From: Xenoacremonium recifei
Taxonomy: Eukaryota; Ascomycota; Sordariomycetes; Hypocreales; Nectriaceae
Assembly (NCBI GenBank): GCA_012184525.1
Contig: WOFQ01000062.1
Location: 124,001-188,000, forward strand
Direction: 5' to 3'
Length of the DNA: 64,000 nt
The notes below the pieces were generated by a model, which was not told the origin of the DNA, did no database searches, and saw only the letters and a list, made by a program, of their open reading frames with translations. This document shows positions 32,498-43,683 of the stretch, one piece after another (positions within the stretch are counted from its first letter, which is position 1; every line of letters starts with the position of its first letter). Position numbers and translations under genes: made by a program.

Positions 32498-33937
32498 TTA
32501 ACCCAGCTCGGCACGGTTGCTCTCGTTGCCCAGCGGGTTGACGGCCGGCAGCTCCTGCGCGGAGTGCTCGTGCTGACCCTGCGGCGGCGGCGTCTCGCCC
32601 TCCTTGGCGATGCCCGGGCTGGGACTCATCTGAGGAGGGGGAGAGCCGGTGGACGAAGGCTGGTAACCCGCGGCGGCGCCGTACGCAGCCTGCTGGTTCC
32701 AGCCTTGCTGGGAGGGGTCGTACTGGCCCTGGAACTGCTGCGGCTGGGGCGAGTAGGCGCCGTAGCCGGGCTGCGGGTAACCCTGCTGCTGCTGGTTGTA
32801 GGCAGCCATGTTGGGGTCGTAGTTCTGGGGGTAGTTGGGCTGGTAGTTGGAGGGCACGCCGGAGGGATACATGGCGCCGCCGGGTGATGAGGGCGGGTAG
32901 GTTCCGGCAGGGCTCGTGGGCTGGGTCATGGGAGGAGACTGCTGGGGAGGGACTGCGGGAGCAGTGGTCGCGGCGGCCGCCTTGTTCTTCTTGCTGCGGC
33001 GCCAGAAGAGGAACGCAGCGAGAGCAACAATGGCGATGGCAGCAACACCACCCACGGTGCCACCCGCAATGGCTCCAACATTGGTCGAGGAGCCGCCGCC
33101 GCCGCCGCCCGTGTTCGTGGGCTCAGAAGAGCTCGTCGTTGGTGATCCGGTGGTCGAGGTAGTCTCGGGCTCGGAGGAGGTGGTGGTGCCAAAGCTGTGC
33201 GTCGCCGACCAGGCCGGGTCATAGTTCAGCAGAGTCGCAGTGCCGCTCTGAGCAGAGCAGTCGAGAAGGCTGAAGGTCTCGGTATTGTCCCCCGAGGAGG
33301 TCGAGAAGATCCAGGTGAAACAAGCAGGGTACTCGGAGGAAGCACTGTGGTGGCATATATCAGCATTGGGTCCAGGAGCGTATATCTGCCTTGCAGAGAG
33401 TGAGTCTCACCAGCACAGCGTGTGGAAATCCGACGGGAGGTCGCAGCTACCGGCCGAGGACGATTGGTAGTTCATGCAAGTCGTCTTGACGACGGTGCAG
33501 TCGGCGTTGGGCTCACAGCATCCGATATAGGAGCTCGAATAGCTGCAAGTAGCACCTTGGGTGATGCACGTGAAGGAGTCTTTGGGGAACACACATGGTC
33601 AGCATCGCCGAGCACAAGGTCGTGAAAGTGCAATTCATTCGTTCAGTCACTCACTGCCGTTGGAAAGGACATAACCACAGGTGTCAGGCCCAAGAGTGTA
33701 TCCTTGGAGACGGGGCAGCAGCTCCATGCGACCCAACAGCTCGGGGGCCTTTGTCGGTCGGGGAGACCAGCCCAGGGCGAGCTGGTTCTCCAGATCGGGG
33801 TCCTTTTCCATGATGCTGGTCTCCTGCGGCGGCGTCCATGACTCCTCGGCGCCAGACTTGAGGAAGGGGTACTTCAGCCAGGCGGCAGCTGGCGAAGCCA
33901 AGGCTCCCAGAGCCAGGAGCTGAGACGTCCGACGCAT
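32498..33937 (-). CDS. Single-pass surface protein with Cys-rich ectodomain and Gln/Pro-rich tail
   Basis: Three exons, 33937-33655, 33579-33411 and 33344-32498, encode 432 aa. A signal peptide (MRRTSQLLALGALASPAAA) precedes an ectodomain with at least nine Cys in a compact region (for example CITQGATCSYSSSYIGCCEP), a Ser/Thr/Gly linker ending in a poly-Gly run, and one transmembrane helix (VAAIAIVALAAFLFW, about residues 240-265) with a basic RRSKKNK stop-transfer. The cytosolic tail is rich in Pro, Gln, Tyr and Asn. The build resembles fungal cell-wall sensors (WSC or Mid2 type) but no WSC domain is recognised. Function is inferred only from topology. Confidence 0.82.
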
Positions 33938-36680
33938 AGCGGGCGGTTGTCTTCTGTGTTTGACCAGTCGACGATCGGGCCGGTGAGATTGGGGGCAGCA
34001 AAGGTCTCCCAAAGATGCCTCTCTTTGTGCTGTGAAGCAACCAGCACTGAATCTCTGTCCGGAGCTCAGTTCAGTTCAACAAAGATGTGACAGGCGCAGG
34101 CACAGGCACACAGGCACAGAACGGGGAGCGCAGTGCGAGCGAGACACACACAGGTTCAGGGATCCCGCATTGTTTCTCTCCTCGCGCGCAGCCGCAGCAG
34201 CGCCTTATAAGAGTCGGCCCCGTGGAACAGGACCCTCAAGATGATCCCAGTCGGTGGCGCGCAAGGCAGCATCCCATTCGCGCCGTGAGGCCTTGGCGGG
34301 ACGAGCTGAATGCAGTAGCCCAGCAGTCGTGACCATGTTGGGAATAGTACCAGAAACAACTCAAAAGGCGTTGCTTGACTTTGCCTGGGGCCGGATAGCT
34401 AGTGAGCCACCCCTGGTCGCTGGCGGCGGGGATGAGTCTCTCAGACACTTCAATCTCGTCCCCCCCTCCGCGGCGCTGGCGAGCGTCACAAAGCCTCTGG
34501 AACAGTCGGGCTCTTCTAGACAGGGCTGTTGCTGACGCTGGTGATCGGTAGGTATACGGGACGAGACGGTGAAGGAGGGTGGTCGATCAGCAGCCATCCA
34601 TCCGGCAAGGCAAGGCTCATGTTCTGGACCACGATGTCTCGACCCCGGACTCATGCAGCGTGCATCCCATCCCATCCCGGACACCGCAACAGCCGACCGT
34701 CGCTTCTCTCGCTTTCCTCGACTCTTCACCAGTCAGCCTGGACCCTTGGCAGAGCGATACGGTGTGCCACGCCGCAATATTGCAAATCAGACTAGCCAGC
34801 CCTGGCTGCTGCTGGACGGAGAGGCATTGGCCCGATCATGGCTCTGCTGCAGAGCACAGCCCGTTGCAAGTAACCCAAGCAAGCAGAAATCTTGGCTCAC
34901 TCTCTGCCCTACGGGGAAATGCTGCGCTGGAGTCACATCCCGCAGCCCCCCCAGTGGTGCAAGGTCCGCTACCCATGATAGGCTCATTCCGCCGTGATTC
35001 AGACGCTTCCCCCACTGCGGCTGGGATCAGCTCCAGCTCTGTTCATCCCCCAGTCAGACCTAGTTGCTAGGGTTGCAATGCAGCTGGGTGTGAGGCTGAG
35101 TCTGTGCTGTGCCGTGGCCCGTTATCCGCTCGGCATAAGCATTCAAACCCGTTGCCAATTCCACTGACCGCTCGATCGAGGGAGTGATAAAGTTGCGGCT
35201 CATGCAGGCGATCCAGTCCCGTCCAGCTTCGTCGAGCGAGCATCCTGAGAAGGCCGCCGAGATAGTGTCGTCTTCCCGCGGGCTCGGCTAGATTGGGCCC
35301 TGTCGGAGCGGATTGTAGCGCCCAGCCCAGCCCAGCCCAGTCCAACAAGGGGAAACGGGGGCTGGGCCGGGCTAATCAAAGTCAAAGAGCACCGCCGTGG
35401 CTGGCTGGCTCTCCAGTGGAGTGTCTGGGAGTGTCTCTCTGGTGCTCCGTCCTCTTCACATGTTCTCCTCGTGGGGTGCGGTGATCGGCCGTTGATGGTG
35501 TTTCTCGTTTCTATCTTTGTGCATCTCTGCCTCCCCATGAGACCGATGATCCTCGTTTCTCCGAACTCGCCAGGCTCGCCCGTTGCAGGGGACCCGACTG
35601 GAGCTTGATGGAAGGATTCGTTCGAGGGATCCAGGCCAGGCCGCTTCGGCCGACGGCGTTTGCGCTCAGCCGGAGCTGGACAAGGAAGGACTGGCAGTGA
35701 AAAGAGAGCTGGTGCCATTTAACTCTAGATCAGACCTAATTCGGCTGGGCTGATCCGTCGAGCCAGGGTCTGAATGGACGGATGATGGTGGAGAAAAGTT
35801 CGCTCGCTATGAGACAGGGCGCAGGACGGAATTATTTCCCGCTGCCGTTTCCCGACAGGGCTGGTTTCTGGCTTACCCTACACTTTGCAGTCGGAAAAGT
35901 TGTGTAGCCTTCAGGCTTGTCGTCTCAAGGAGGAACAACGGAATAATTATATGTGATCAATATGGTCTTACGCCATAATGACTCTCTGTTTGACCATTTT
36001 ATGTTCTTTTATATTGTTTCGTAGTAGCTTGTGGTCCAAATAATGTGTACTAAATCATGTGTACTATGAGTTCCCAGCTCTTATGTAAGTCTAGACGACG
36101 ACTCGCTGACAAACAGCATCCAGACCGCCAACATCAACCAGAAAATACATTCCTCTCAGAGTCAAATACGCGTTACGAAACTCACATCCGTGGACCTGCC
36201 ACTGAATAATCAACGCCGCTCAGTCAGCAATCGAAGAAAATACCCCCAAACAGTCTAGAAGCCTTCCTTTCACGGCCGTGCTCAGCCAAAAGACCCCTGC
36301 AAGTTCCACGGAACTCCGAGAATCTGTCATCCGGCTCACGTGACGCCCCTCAACCCAACCCAGAATATACGGTTTCGCGAAGAACCATGTAACGCCATTG
36401 GCCGAAGCAGCAAATCCTTGGACCCAGAGCTTGCTCGTCTACCTCCCCTGAAGGTGACGTCGAAGGATCAAAGTCATGCTTGGAAATATGTCGTCCTGGA
36501 TGAGTGTCCTGAGTATAAAGGGCGGTCGTGGCCTCCTGCTCAGCAACGGGAATCATCAGCCCATCAGCCTTCACAAGCATCTCAAGCACAGCAAAGCCTC
36601 AACAAACACCTGAATCCTCACCCCCAAGACTTCGTCACAACTATCACATTCTTCAACCCAAACATCAACTCATAATCACA
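33938..36680. promoter_or_regulatory. 2.7-kb divergent intergenic region: surface protein / cupin
   Basis: No protein gene was recognised in this long spacer between two divergent genes. It contains a short tandem CCCAG repeat (about 35319-35344) and AT-rich stretches at 35.9-36.1 kb. The length suggests extended regulatory DNA or an unrecognised non-coding transcript. Open frames of 163-172 codons exist but look random. Confidence 0.4.
36514..36519 (+). promoter_or_regulatory. TATA box, probable, of the cupin gene
   Basis: TATAAA in the context GAGTATAAAGGG, 162 bp upstream of the cupin start codon, a plausible distance in a filamentous fungus given a leader of roughly 100 bp. Confidence 0.45.
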
Positions 36681-37235
36681 ATGGCCTCCTCCGAGCCTCA
36701 GCCTCTCCCCCCTGTCACCCGCTACATCACCACCCACGATGCCTCCGGCAAGGCCACCTGGGACACCTCCATTCCCACTGAGGTAGCCTCCAACCGCAGT
36801 GGCGGCTTCACCGTGCACACCACCTGGGTCAACGAGAACAACGACCCGGACGTCAACAACGACAAGGACCTGAACTCCTACCGCGAGAACATCGTCGAGA
36901 AGGATCTCTACCCGGCTTCGGGCTCTGTGCTCCGCGTCGTCGACATCTGGCCCGGCTTTCCCGCCGCCATGCACCGCACCGGCAGCGTCGACTACGGCGT
37001 CGTGCTGGAGGGCGAGGTCGAGTGCTGGCTGGACAACGGTGAAGTCAAGACTCTGAAGAGGGGCGACATCATCATCCAGCGCGGCACCAACCACGGCTGG
37101 AAGAACGTGGGCACTGAGGTTGCTCGCATCTGCTTCACCCTGTTGGCTATTCCGCCTGTCAAGGCCGACGGAAAGGAGCTTCAGTGCCACCACTTTGCAG
37201 ACCTGGCCACCGCACCTACGGAGGAGTCGTGCTAA
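36681..37235 (+). CDS. Cupin-domain protein
   Basis: A single exon of 184 aa starting MASSEPQPLPPVTRYITTHD; the ATG at 36681 has a good context (CACAATGG). The conserved small-barrel cupin motifs are PGFPAAMHRTGSVDYGVVLE followed by ELYWL-like VECWLDNG, then LKRGDIIIQRGTNHGWKN. The His, Glu and second His that bind metal in active cupins are largely kept (AAMHRT, LEGE, NHGW). Similar small fungal cupins occur both beside secondary-metabolite genes and alone; no polyketide or peptide synthase is nearby, so an independent enzymatic or binding role is likely. Substrate unknown. Confidence 0.85.
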   Translation: MASSEPQPLPPVTRYITTHDASGKATWDTSIPTEVASNRSGGFTVHTTWVNENNDPDVNNDKDLNSYRENIVEKDLYPASGSVLRVVDIWPGFPAAMHRTGSVDYGVVLEGEVECWLDNGEVKTLKRGDIIIQRGTNHGWKNVGTEVARICFTLLAIPPVKADGKELQCHHFADLATAPTEESC

Positions 37236-37397
37236 ATTCGAGGGAACGGATTGTACATAGATATAGACTAGAACCGAAAGGAGACATGAGAAGATTTTAA
37301 ACCGCTGTTGAATTCATACTACTTATTCTATCATCGCTCCTTTTATGCTTAACCTGCCTCATCACTGACCCCCGACCCCAAGTAAGCTTGGTAGGTT

Positions 37398-38672
37398 CTA
37401 GCTGTAAAGACCATGGCACCATTCTTCAACGCTAGGAAAGGGGAGTGGCTTCCAGATCTTATCGCGGATATCTTTGAACATGGGATCGTTCTTCTTCGTA
37501 ACATGCCCATGGCGAACTAGGAAATCCAGCATCACCAGCCCGCTATTAGGTTTCCACAGGTCGGCCCGCAGCTGATCCTTGACTTCGTCCACAGTGAAGG
37601 CCTTGAAGCCCTCAATGCTCCGATCTTTGGTGGAGGGGCGGTATGTCGGCTCAATCACCTCGAGGTCGAAAACGAAACGAATGCCAGGCTCCAGATGGCC
37701 CTCACTCTCAGCTCCCGCACTTCGGTCCTTGCAGTCGTAGAAGGGAAGATGACCGGCAATGTTTTGGACAAAGCCGATGGGCGTCTTCTTGCCGTCTTCT
37801 TCTACAACCCGGACCTGCTTGCTGAGAATGTTGAGTTCAAGATTCGCCTCCTCCATCGCTTCCCGGTGGAGTGTGAACGTGGCACAGAGCTGTCCAAGAG
37901 GCCGCTCTAGAGAATAACACGTCCGGTCTTTTTCCTCCAGGCCACCAGCAACAACCTGGTCCAGCATGCCCGAATAGCAGATGGTATCCGCCATAGCTCG
38001 TTTCGCCACCCAGATCTTGTTGAGGCGTTTGTCTGGGCCCTCACCCACGGTCGTGTACACGTTTAGGTGCACGCCTACGGTAACCATGCCCAACAGCCCT
38101 CGCATCGCAGGAGGGACGCATATGCCGTCGGCTTTGGGGTCTTTCATAATGACGGGATACCAGTCTCGGACTGCCTCGTCCTTGTTGAGCCACGAGGTGA
38201 AGCAGCCCTTGAAGCGTTCGTTGTTCTCTTCGGCAACGATGCGCATCGAGTGCTTGAAGCGTTGGGCGAGAGTGCCTTCAACCGGGGCTGGCAGCAGAAT
38301 GAGTGTCGAGGCTCCCTCGTTAGCGAAAACGAACACGCCGCTGCGCCCTGGGAGATTGCGAAACTCCTTGAACCTCGAGTGAGGGATGTAGCCGATCACT
38401 TCATTAAAGTTGCTAATCTTGACCTGGCACATCGACGACAGTGCAATCCGGTGGAACTTGTTGGCTCTTGCGACGACGCAATACAGCGAGGCCTGGTTGG
38501 TAATTGGCTCGGGCTCGGGATCTTGCTGCATTCTGATAGAAATGTGTCTGGATAGTTGTGTTTGTTGACGGTGTCCGTTTGCAACAGGCGAGCCTCCACG
38601 GTTGATGTCCTCCAGGTCACATGCCATACTGGCAGTTGCTCGCAGCATCGTCGCGGTTTCTTTATTGTCCAT
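37398..38672 (-). CDS. Nudix hydrolase domain protein (DUF4743-Nudix type)
   Basis: A single exon of 424 aa starting MDNKETATMLRATAS; the first 50 residues are poorly conserved in character and a later start (MQQDPEPEP) is possible. The N-terminal half resembles the DUF4743 domain that precedes Nudix in Tnr3-like proteins (YIPHSRFKEF, then ERFKGCFTSWLNKDEAVRDW). The Nudix part reads KIWVAKRAMADTICYSGMLD, then VAGG, and keeps the catalytic helix REAMEEANLE. Between VAGG and REAMEE there are extra residues compared with the usual GX5EX7REUXEE box, so activity is uncertain. Homologues hydrolyse oxidised thiamine or other nucleoside diphosphates. It converges with the cupin gene, 162 bp apart. 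Confidence 0.8.
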   Translation of the reverse strand: MDNKETATMLRATASMACDLEDINRGGSPVANGHRQQTQLSRHISIRMQQDPEPEPITNQASLYCVVARANKFHRIALSSMCQVKISNFNEVIGYIPHSRFKEFRNLPGRSGVFVFANEGASTLILLPAPVEGTLAQRFKHSMRIVAEENNERFKGCFTSWLNKDEAVRDWYPVIMKDPKADGICVPPAMRGLLGMVTVGVHLNVYTTVGEGPDKRLNKIWVAKRAMADTICYSGMLDQVVAGGLEEKDRTCYSLERPLGQLCATFTLHREAMEEANLELNILSKQVRVVEEDGKKTPIGFVQNIAGHLPFYDCKDRSAGAESEGHLEPGIRFVFDLEVIEPTYRPSTKDRSIEGFKAFTVDEVKDQLRADLWKPNSGLVMLDFLVRHGHVTKKNDPMFKDIRDKIWKPLPFPSVEEWCHGLYS

Positions 38673-39606
38673 GGCGGGGAGTGATTCAGTCAGCCACGAA
38701 CCGGGAGCGAAACAGCGACAGATGACCAGCAGCTACCACCCGATGGCGGCGGTGAGAGGAGCAGGATCTGTATCGATGCACCCTACCTACCCAATTAATA
38801 TACCAGTAGACTAGGGCTGTGTGAATGCCAACCCGTGACTGCCGTCATCGGGCGTCTGGCGCTGACGGCCACTCAGATCTGAGAGCCTTGTACGTATCAA
38901 GAGCCGCAGAGAAGCAGGGGGGGAGGCCGCGGCGGTTCATGCTGGATCCGAGAGACCAATGAATCACCTCGACAGGTGGCTGCTGATGCCGTTACCGGTG
39001 CCACGAGAAGTGCAGTCCTCAAGCAAATGGGCTTGCAAAGCCTGGGATGGAAACAGGGAGGGGGAGGGGGAGGGGGTGTATGCAGGTTCGGCCGCATTGA
39101 GATGTGCAAATACATCATACATACATGTATTCGCGAGCCCGGCGGAGAGAGAAGCAGCGCAAGACCAGTCAGAGGGCGTTCATGCCTGGCCCTGTATCAC
39201 CGCTCCCCAGCACCGTCAACCCGCAGGTAATATACAGATTTTCGTCTGATATGCCTCCATCCGTCATCCTCTCGCCTCCCCCCTTCTCGTCCTGCCCCCG
39301 GGGTGACCTGCACCAGGGCTGGTGCGCGGCCACGACCGCCTCACCTCCCGTCCCGGGCGGATGACCGAACCGGGTCTCCGGGACGGCCAACTTCCTCCCC
39401 ATCCGGGGTGACACTGCAGACGCGGATGCATCAATAGAGTAGGCGGGGTGTCTCTCCCGGACTCATCACGGGCTGCCCTCGCAACCCCGTCCTTGCCGGC
39501 CCCCCTTTCCTGTTTCCCTCTTGGTCCTCGCGCAGCCAGCCTCGTCGTCTTAGCCCAGCTGGTCGTGTGCCGCGCCCCAGGCCAACAAGGGGGAGCCGTG
39601 TGACGG
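38673..39606. other. Intergenic: Nudix gene promoter and 3' flank of the small Cys-rich gene
   Basis: No gene was recognised. An AT-rich TTAATATA element lies near 38797, about 125 bp upstream of the Nudix start. The right part is GC-rich and should contain the 3' UTR of the Cys-rich gene. Confidence 0.4.
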
Positions 39607-39981
39607 TCATGCCGACGGCAGCAGCGAGAAGGGATCCTCATGGTCGTGTTCGTGGCTGGCACTGGTGCTGGCAGTGCTTGCGCTCCCCCTCCTGTCGTTG
39701 CCGCGTCGGATGGCGTACCCCGGGGAGGAGGAGCTCGACGACAGGCTGATGGATGTCACTGGACGGTGAGAGGATCGAGCTGCTGCGGCCGCTGCAGCGG
39801 TGGCAGCGGTGGTCGCAGCGCCCGGGACGCAGAGCGCGCAGATTTCCATTTGCGGTTTGGGAGTCAGGCAGTAGAATGGGCTTCGGCACTTACGAGCGCA
39901 ACCGGTGAAGTCGACGACCGTCTCGCCCATGTAGCCGCCGCAGATCTCACATATCCGCTGAGCAATGACGGTGTGACACAT
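39607..39981 (-). CDS. Small Cys-rich protein, unknown
   Basis: An open frame of 124 aa from MCHTVIAQRICEICGG, or 146 aa from an upstream ATG at 40047. The first 50 residues carry C-x2-C pairs (ICEICGG, EICALC) plus CARKC and FYC, which suggests zinc binding. The remainder is Ala-rich then Ser-rich with an acidic His-rich end. A strong donor-like GTAAGT sits inside (GCTC|GTAAGTGCC near 39,890), but splicing to the next good acceptor would delete the second half of the cysteines and end the protein early. I therefore prefer the unspliced frame. The gene is likely but not certain. Confidence 0.5.
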   Translation of the reverse strand: MCHTVIAQRICEICGGYMGETVVDFTGCARKCRSPFYCLTPKPQMEICALCVPGAATTAATAAAAAAARSSHRPVTSISLSSSSSSPGYAIRRGNDRRGSASTASTSASHEHDHEDPFSLLPSA

Positions 39982-41346
39982 GGCGTGGCGTTTGATAGTT
40001 GGTTTCAAATCGGGGTAAAAGGCGGAGCGTAGGAGCAAAAGAGACAAGAGAGATCTTGGTCCACGGACGCCAACTCGGCGTCGATGCTGGTTGGTGATAA
40101 TGCGGTGTGCCTTGCAGCAGCGGCTAGGATAGTCCGTATATCATGCAGACAGACGGGACGAAGCAGCGGTGGCGGCAGCGGTAGGATGCTTATGGTGACG
40201 AGGACGGGAGGGAAGGGCTTGTTTGTGTCGTAGCAGAGCTGGGACAGGAATAGGCAAACGGTCGTGTAGCGGCGGTTGTTGCTATCGTTGCACGTCTTGA
40301 TGCTGTTGTCGCTGCAGCAGCAGCCGGACTTGTGAGCGTTGCTGGTCTCTCGGTAGCAGTAATCGAGGCATGTCAGTCCAACGGGGATCATGATATCCCT
40401 CTGGGCTCAGTTGTGTAGCAGCAGGCGGCCGGCCGTGTAATATGGGCGGCGAATGCCCATGCCCCGGCCGGGCCGCATCGCGAGACGAGACGTCGCAAAG
40501 CAGAGCAATGATACCTTAGCCTTCGCTCCCTCCCTCCCTCCCGCCGGTCTCTATCCGTCCGCCTGCTGACTGCTGCTGACCCGCGACTAACGTGGCACGT
40601 ATAAGTGACCCGTGCATGACGACACTTTGGGCGAGGTGCTTGAGGTCGCGACGCCTTCACCATCATCCGGCTCTGGCGCTGGCGCTCCCCCGCAGTCGAG
40701 GTGTTTCGTTTTCGTACCGCATGAACCTTGCCTGCACAAAGTCAGCTGTGCCTTCGGGATTCCAGCCCAGGTCGATTTCCCGGCCCGCCACCATTGGGTA
40801 GCAGCCATGCTAGGATCCATGGCGATGCAGCCGGCGACCTTAGCCTCCAAGCCCCAAACCGCAGCAAAGCAAACAACTCACGCGTCCTCCCTCTCTGGGA
40901 GTATTCATGACAGCGCAAAATCAAAGAGACCTCACACCCTTTCGCCTGCTGCACCGCGGGGCGACTCGCCCGACTGGTCCAAGGCCCAGCCCCTTGTCTG
41001 AGGCTCCTAGCTCTGGTTGGGTCGTTGCTGATGATGGCCACTAGGCGTCACCTGTGGCCGACTGGGCCCGGTCAACGTCACGGCCGAATCATCGGCTACA
41101 TCGGTCAGGCTCGTACATGATGGTGCATTGGCGTGATCCTCCATGTGGTTTGTACTGATACGCTGCAACTCTACTTGGTAGGTGCCCGAGCAGGTCCCTA
41201 AGATACAACAGTTATGGATGCGACTCTGCGCGAAACACCCAGAGTCACCCTCTGGCCGCTGCCGTTGGCGGGCCTGTCAGCCACCCGCGATGGCGCCGAA
41301 GAGCTTTCCAGCCAGGCGGTGCGCGGGGTATAGCTGCACGCCTCAG
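39982..41346. other. 1.4-kb intergenic: Cys-rich gene upstream region and SDR 3' flank
   Basis: No coding signal was recognised. The region contains CT-rich and GCAGCAG-like runs near 40,310 and a CCCTCCCTCCCTCCC run near 40,530. Confidence 0.4.
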
Positions 41347-42291
41347 TTAGGAGAAGTTCTCTCTCATTGCCTCGATGTACCGTCTGTCAATCTCGTCCAA
41401 GTCCTCTCCAGGTTCTCCACCAACCATCCTTCGCTGTAGGTTCTTGCCGCCGTCGCGGGGACCTGCAAAGTACCTCAACTTCGTCGAGTCCTCCGTGGCC
41501 GCAGCCCACACAACCTCAGCCGCGTCCCTAGCCGTCATGCTTTGGGTCTGCATGCTGCGGAACTTCTGCATCGTCTTCTCAACGAATGGCCCGTAGGTCA
41601 CCTGCCCCTCCGGAGTCATATTGTTGAGGCCTGCCATTCTCATCGACGTTTGCCCAAAGCTTGTCTCGGTAATGCCGCCGTGCGGGACAACCAGCTTGAC
41701 TTTGATAGGCGGGCTGATTCCTTCCAGCTCGTACATCAAGGCCTCCATAAAGACATTCATGGCTGCCTTGCTGGCACAGTATGGGCCAGTCAAAGGCAAG
41801 CCGAAGTGGCCAGCGCCGGAACTGACATAGAGCACGCGGGAAGGCGCCTCGACCTCACTGGTTGCACGGAGGTGAGGCAAGAATGCCTTTATCAACGCCA
41901 TGGTGCCTTTTACGACTTGTCAGTTTCAGAAACTCCGCGAATGCGCACGAGGACACACACCAAATACATTGACCTCGAAGTTATCGCGAATAGCGTCAAT
42001 GCCGACTTGGTCTAGAACGCCGTACTGCGCATATCCCGCATTGTTGACAACCACATCAATCTTGCCGAACTTCCCAACAGCCGAATCAATGGCGGGCTGA
42101 AACGTGTCGGCCTTTGAGAGATCCAGATGCAGGACAAAGAGGTTGTCTGTCTCGCTGGCCAAGGACCGAAGGGCAGCTGACGAGGTATCCCGAGCCGTTG
42201 CTGCAACGTTCCAGCCTTTGGACAGGAATAGTCTTGTGCTGGCGAGGCCAACTCCTGAGTTGGCACCAGTGATGAAGACTGTCTTGGTCAT
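41347..42291 (-). CDS. Short-chain dehydrogenase/reductase (classical SDR)
   Basis: Two exons, 42291-41961 and 41906-41347, encode 296 aa. All classical SDR elements are present: TGANSGVG (residues 8-15) for cofactor binding, the NNAG motif, a catalytic Ser in YVSSGAGHFG (about 139-140) and YCASK (Tyr153, Lys157). The ARD after beta-strand 2 (VAATARD) suggests NADP(H) preference. These enzymes reduce or oxidise alcohol, ketone or aldehyde groups; the substrate cannot be named. It is not embedded in a recognisable metabolite cluster. Confidence 0.92.
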
Positions 42292-43034
42292 GATGGGTAG
42301 TTCTGGATTCTAATTTGATGGATAGTTGAGATCGATGCTTGTCTCTGGAAAGTTAGAAGTGATGAGCATTTATCCGTTGAAGAGGGATTTTGTCCAAAAG
42401 CCTCTCGTTGATGAACTCATCCACAGACAAAATGCCCGTCTTTGACAGGAGGTGATAACTCCATGGCTCACATAAGCCATTGTTGTGTAGGTCGTAGTCA
42501 AGGTGATTAATAAGACATCCGACCGAATGCCCAAACTTTTGGGAGGTAGCGATTTTAGAGGAATAGATCGTCTCCTTGTTGGTCCTCTTTGGCACAGAAA
42601 ACTTGACAAGGGAGGGATAAATGAGTCGGAATCGCGCTGCTCCGACCTTCGTCAGACGTTGTCTCGTCGGTCAAAAGGATCAGAGGAGCTGCGGATAACT
42701 GTAATTAGTTGTCGAAAATCTGATGAGCAAGGATCCTCTCAGAATCATATTGAGCATTTAGAAATTGAGCAATCATGGGCAGACATCTTTGTTTCGTGGC
42801 CGACTTCGACTACGGCCAAAGAATGTAGGGTCTAAGTTGAAGCTCCAGGCGGCAGCTACAGCTGAGGCCCTAAAATGGGGATCGCAAACGGCGCTCCGCT
42901 GATTGGCCAGATTGAAGCCGACCCGCTTAGTAACCGAAGATGCAGGCCGCGGATGGATCTGGATAACATCACTCGAGCAGTTTGGCTTCAAGCTCCCACG
43001 ACCAACAACCATTGCCGCCGCCTCACCCGCCGAA
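42292..43034. promoter_or_regulatory. Divergent promoter region: SDR / complex I subunit
   Basis: 743 bp between two divergent start codons. Short open frames exist but have no recognisable content. No clear TATA box was seen. Confidence 0.45.
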
Positions 43035-43683
43035 ATGTTCGCCGCACGACAGAGGGCCGGCTGCGTGGCTCGCCAGCTGCAGCGGACTGCGCGAACCTAC
43101 GCCTCCGACGCCCACGGGCACTCCCACGGCCACGGCCACGCCGAGGTTAACGAGTCCTTCGGGGTACGATCGATCCTCCCACGAGACGGACAGCCTTTGC
43201 GACGAGGTGTCTCCGGTTGCGACGTCCATGTGCTGACTGGCAACAACAGAAAGGCTCCATCTACACCGCCGTCGCCTTCTTCGGCAGCGTCCTGGTTTAC
43301 CAATTCGTGCCCGCCGAGGGCGAGCAGTCGTCCATCATGAACCTCATCGAACGGTGGTCATCTAAGGGCAAGGATTGGGAGGAGATCAACGCCCTGCACA
43401 CCAAGGCCGCGCAGCAGGCTGGCTTCGACCGAAACCTTTTCGAGAACGGCGGCACTGGCCAGCAGCGATACGTCGACGTCGCCTACCCTGAGTTCGTTCC
43501 ACCCTATTCTATACCAATGTCACAGGAACAGCACCTAACATGCAGTGAAGGGCTATGCAATCTCACGCAGCACGAAACATCCGAGCCGGCCACATGAACA
43601 ACATTGATCACGTCGTGGAGCACTTCCGGCAACAGCACGTCAAGGAGGAGGAGCGCAAGGCGAACAAGCTGGCCTCGCAGTAG
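43035..43683 (+). CDS. Mitochondrial complex I accessory subunit (fungal 17.8-kDa type), probable
   Basis: Three exons, 43035-43163, 43250-43491 and 43551-43683, encode 167 aa. The N-terminus MFAARQRAGCVARQLQRTAR is a typical mitochondrial presequence, followed by a His/Gly-rich stretch, one hydrophobic segment (YTAVAFFGSVLVYQFV) and a hydrophilic C-terminus ending in a Lys/Glu-rich helix. The second intron uses a GTTCGT donor and a GAAG acceptor, chosen because it joins YPE to AMQSHAARNIRAGH in frame. I recognise the pattern as the 17.8-kDa NADH:ubiquinone oxidoreductase subunit of filamentous fungi from memory, so the family name is probable rather than proven. Confidence 0.7.

Noticed and set aside
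34579..35718. Open frames of 163 and 172 codons in the 2.7-kb spacer
   Set aside because: GC-rich sequence gives long open frames by chance; no splice pattern, domain or conserved motif was visible.
38500..38672. N-terminal 50 residues of the Nudix protein as a targeting sequence
   Set aside because: They are polar and of mixed charge, without presequence or signal features.
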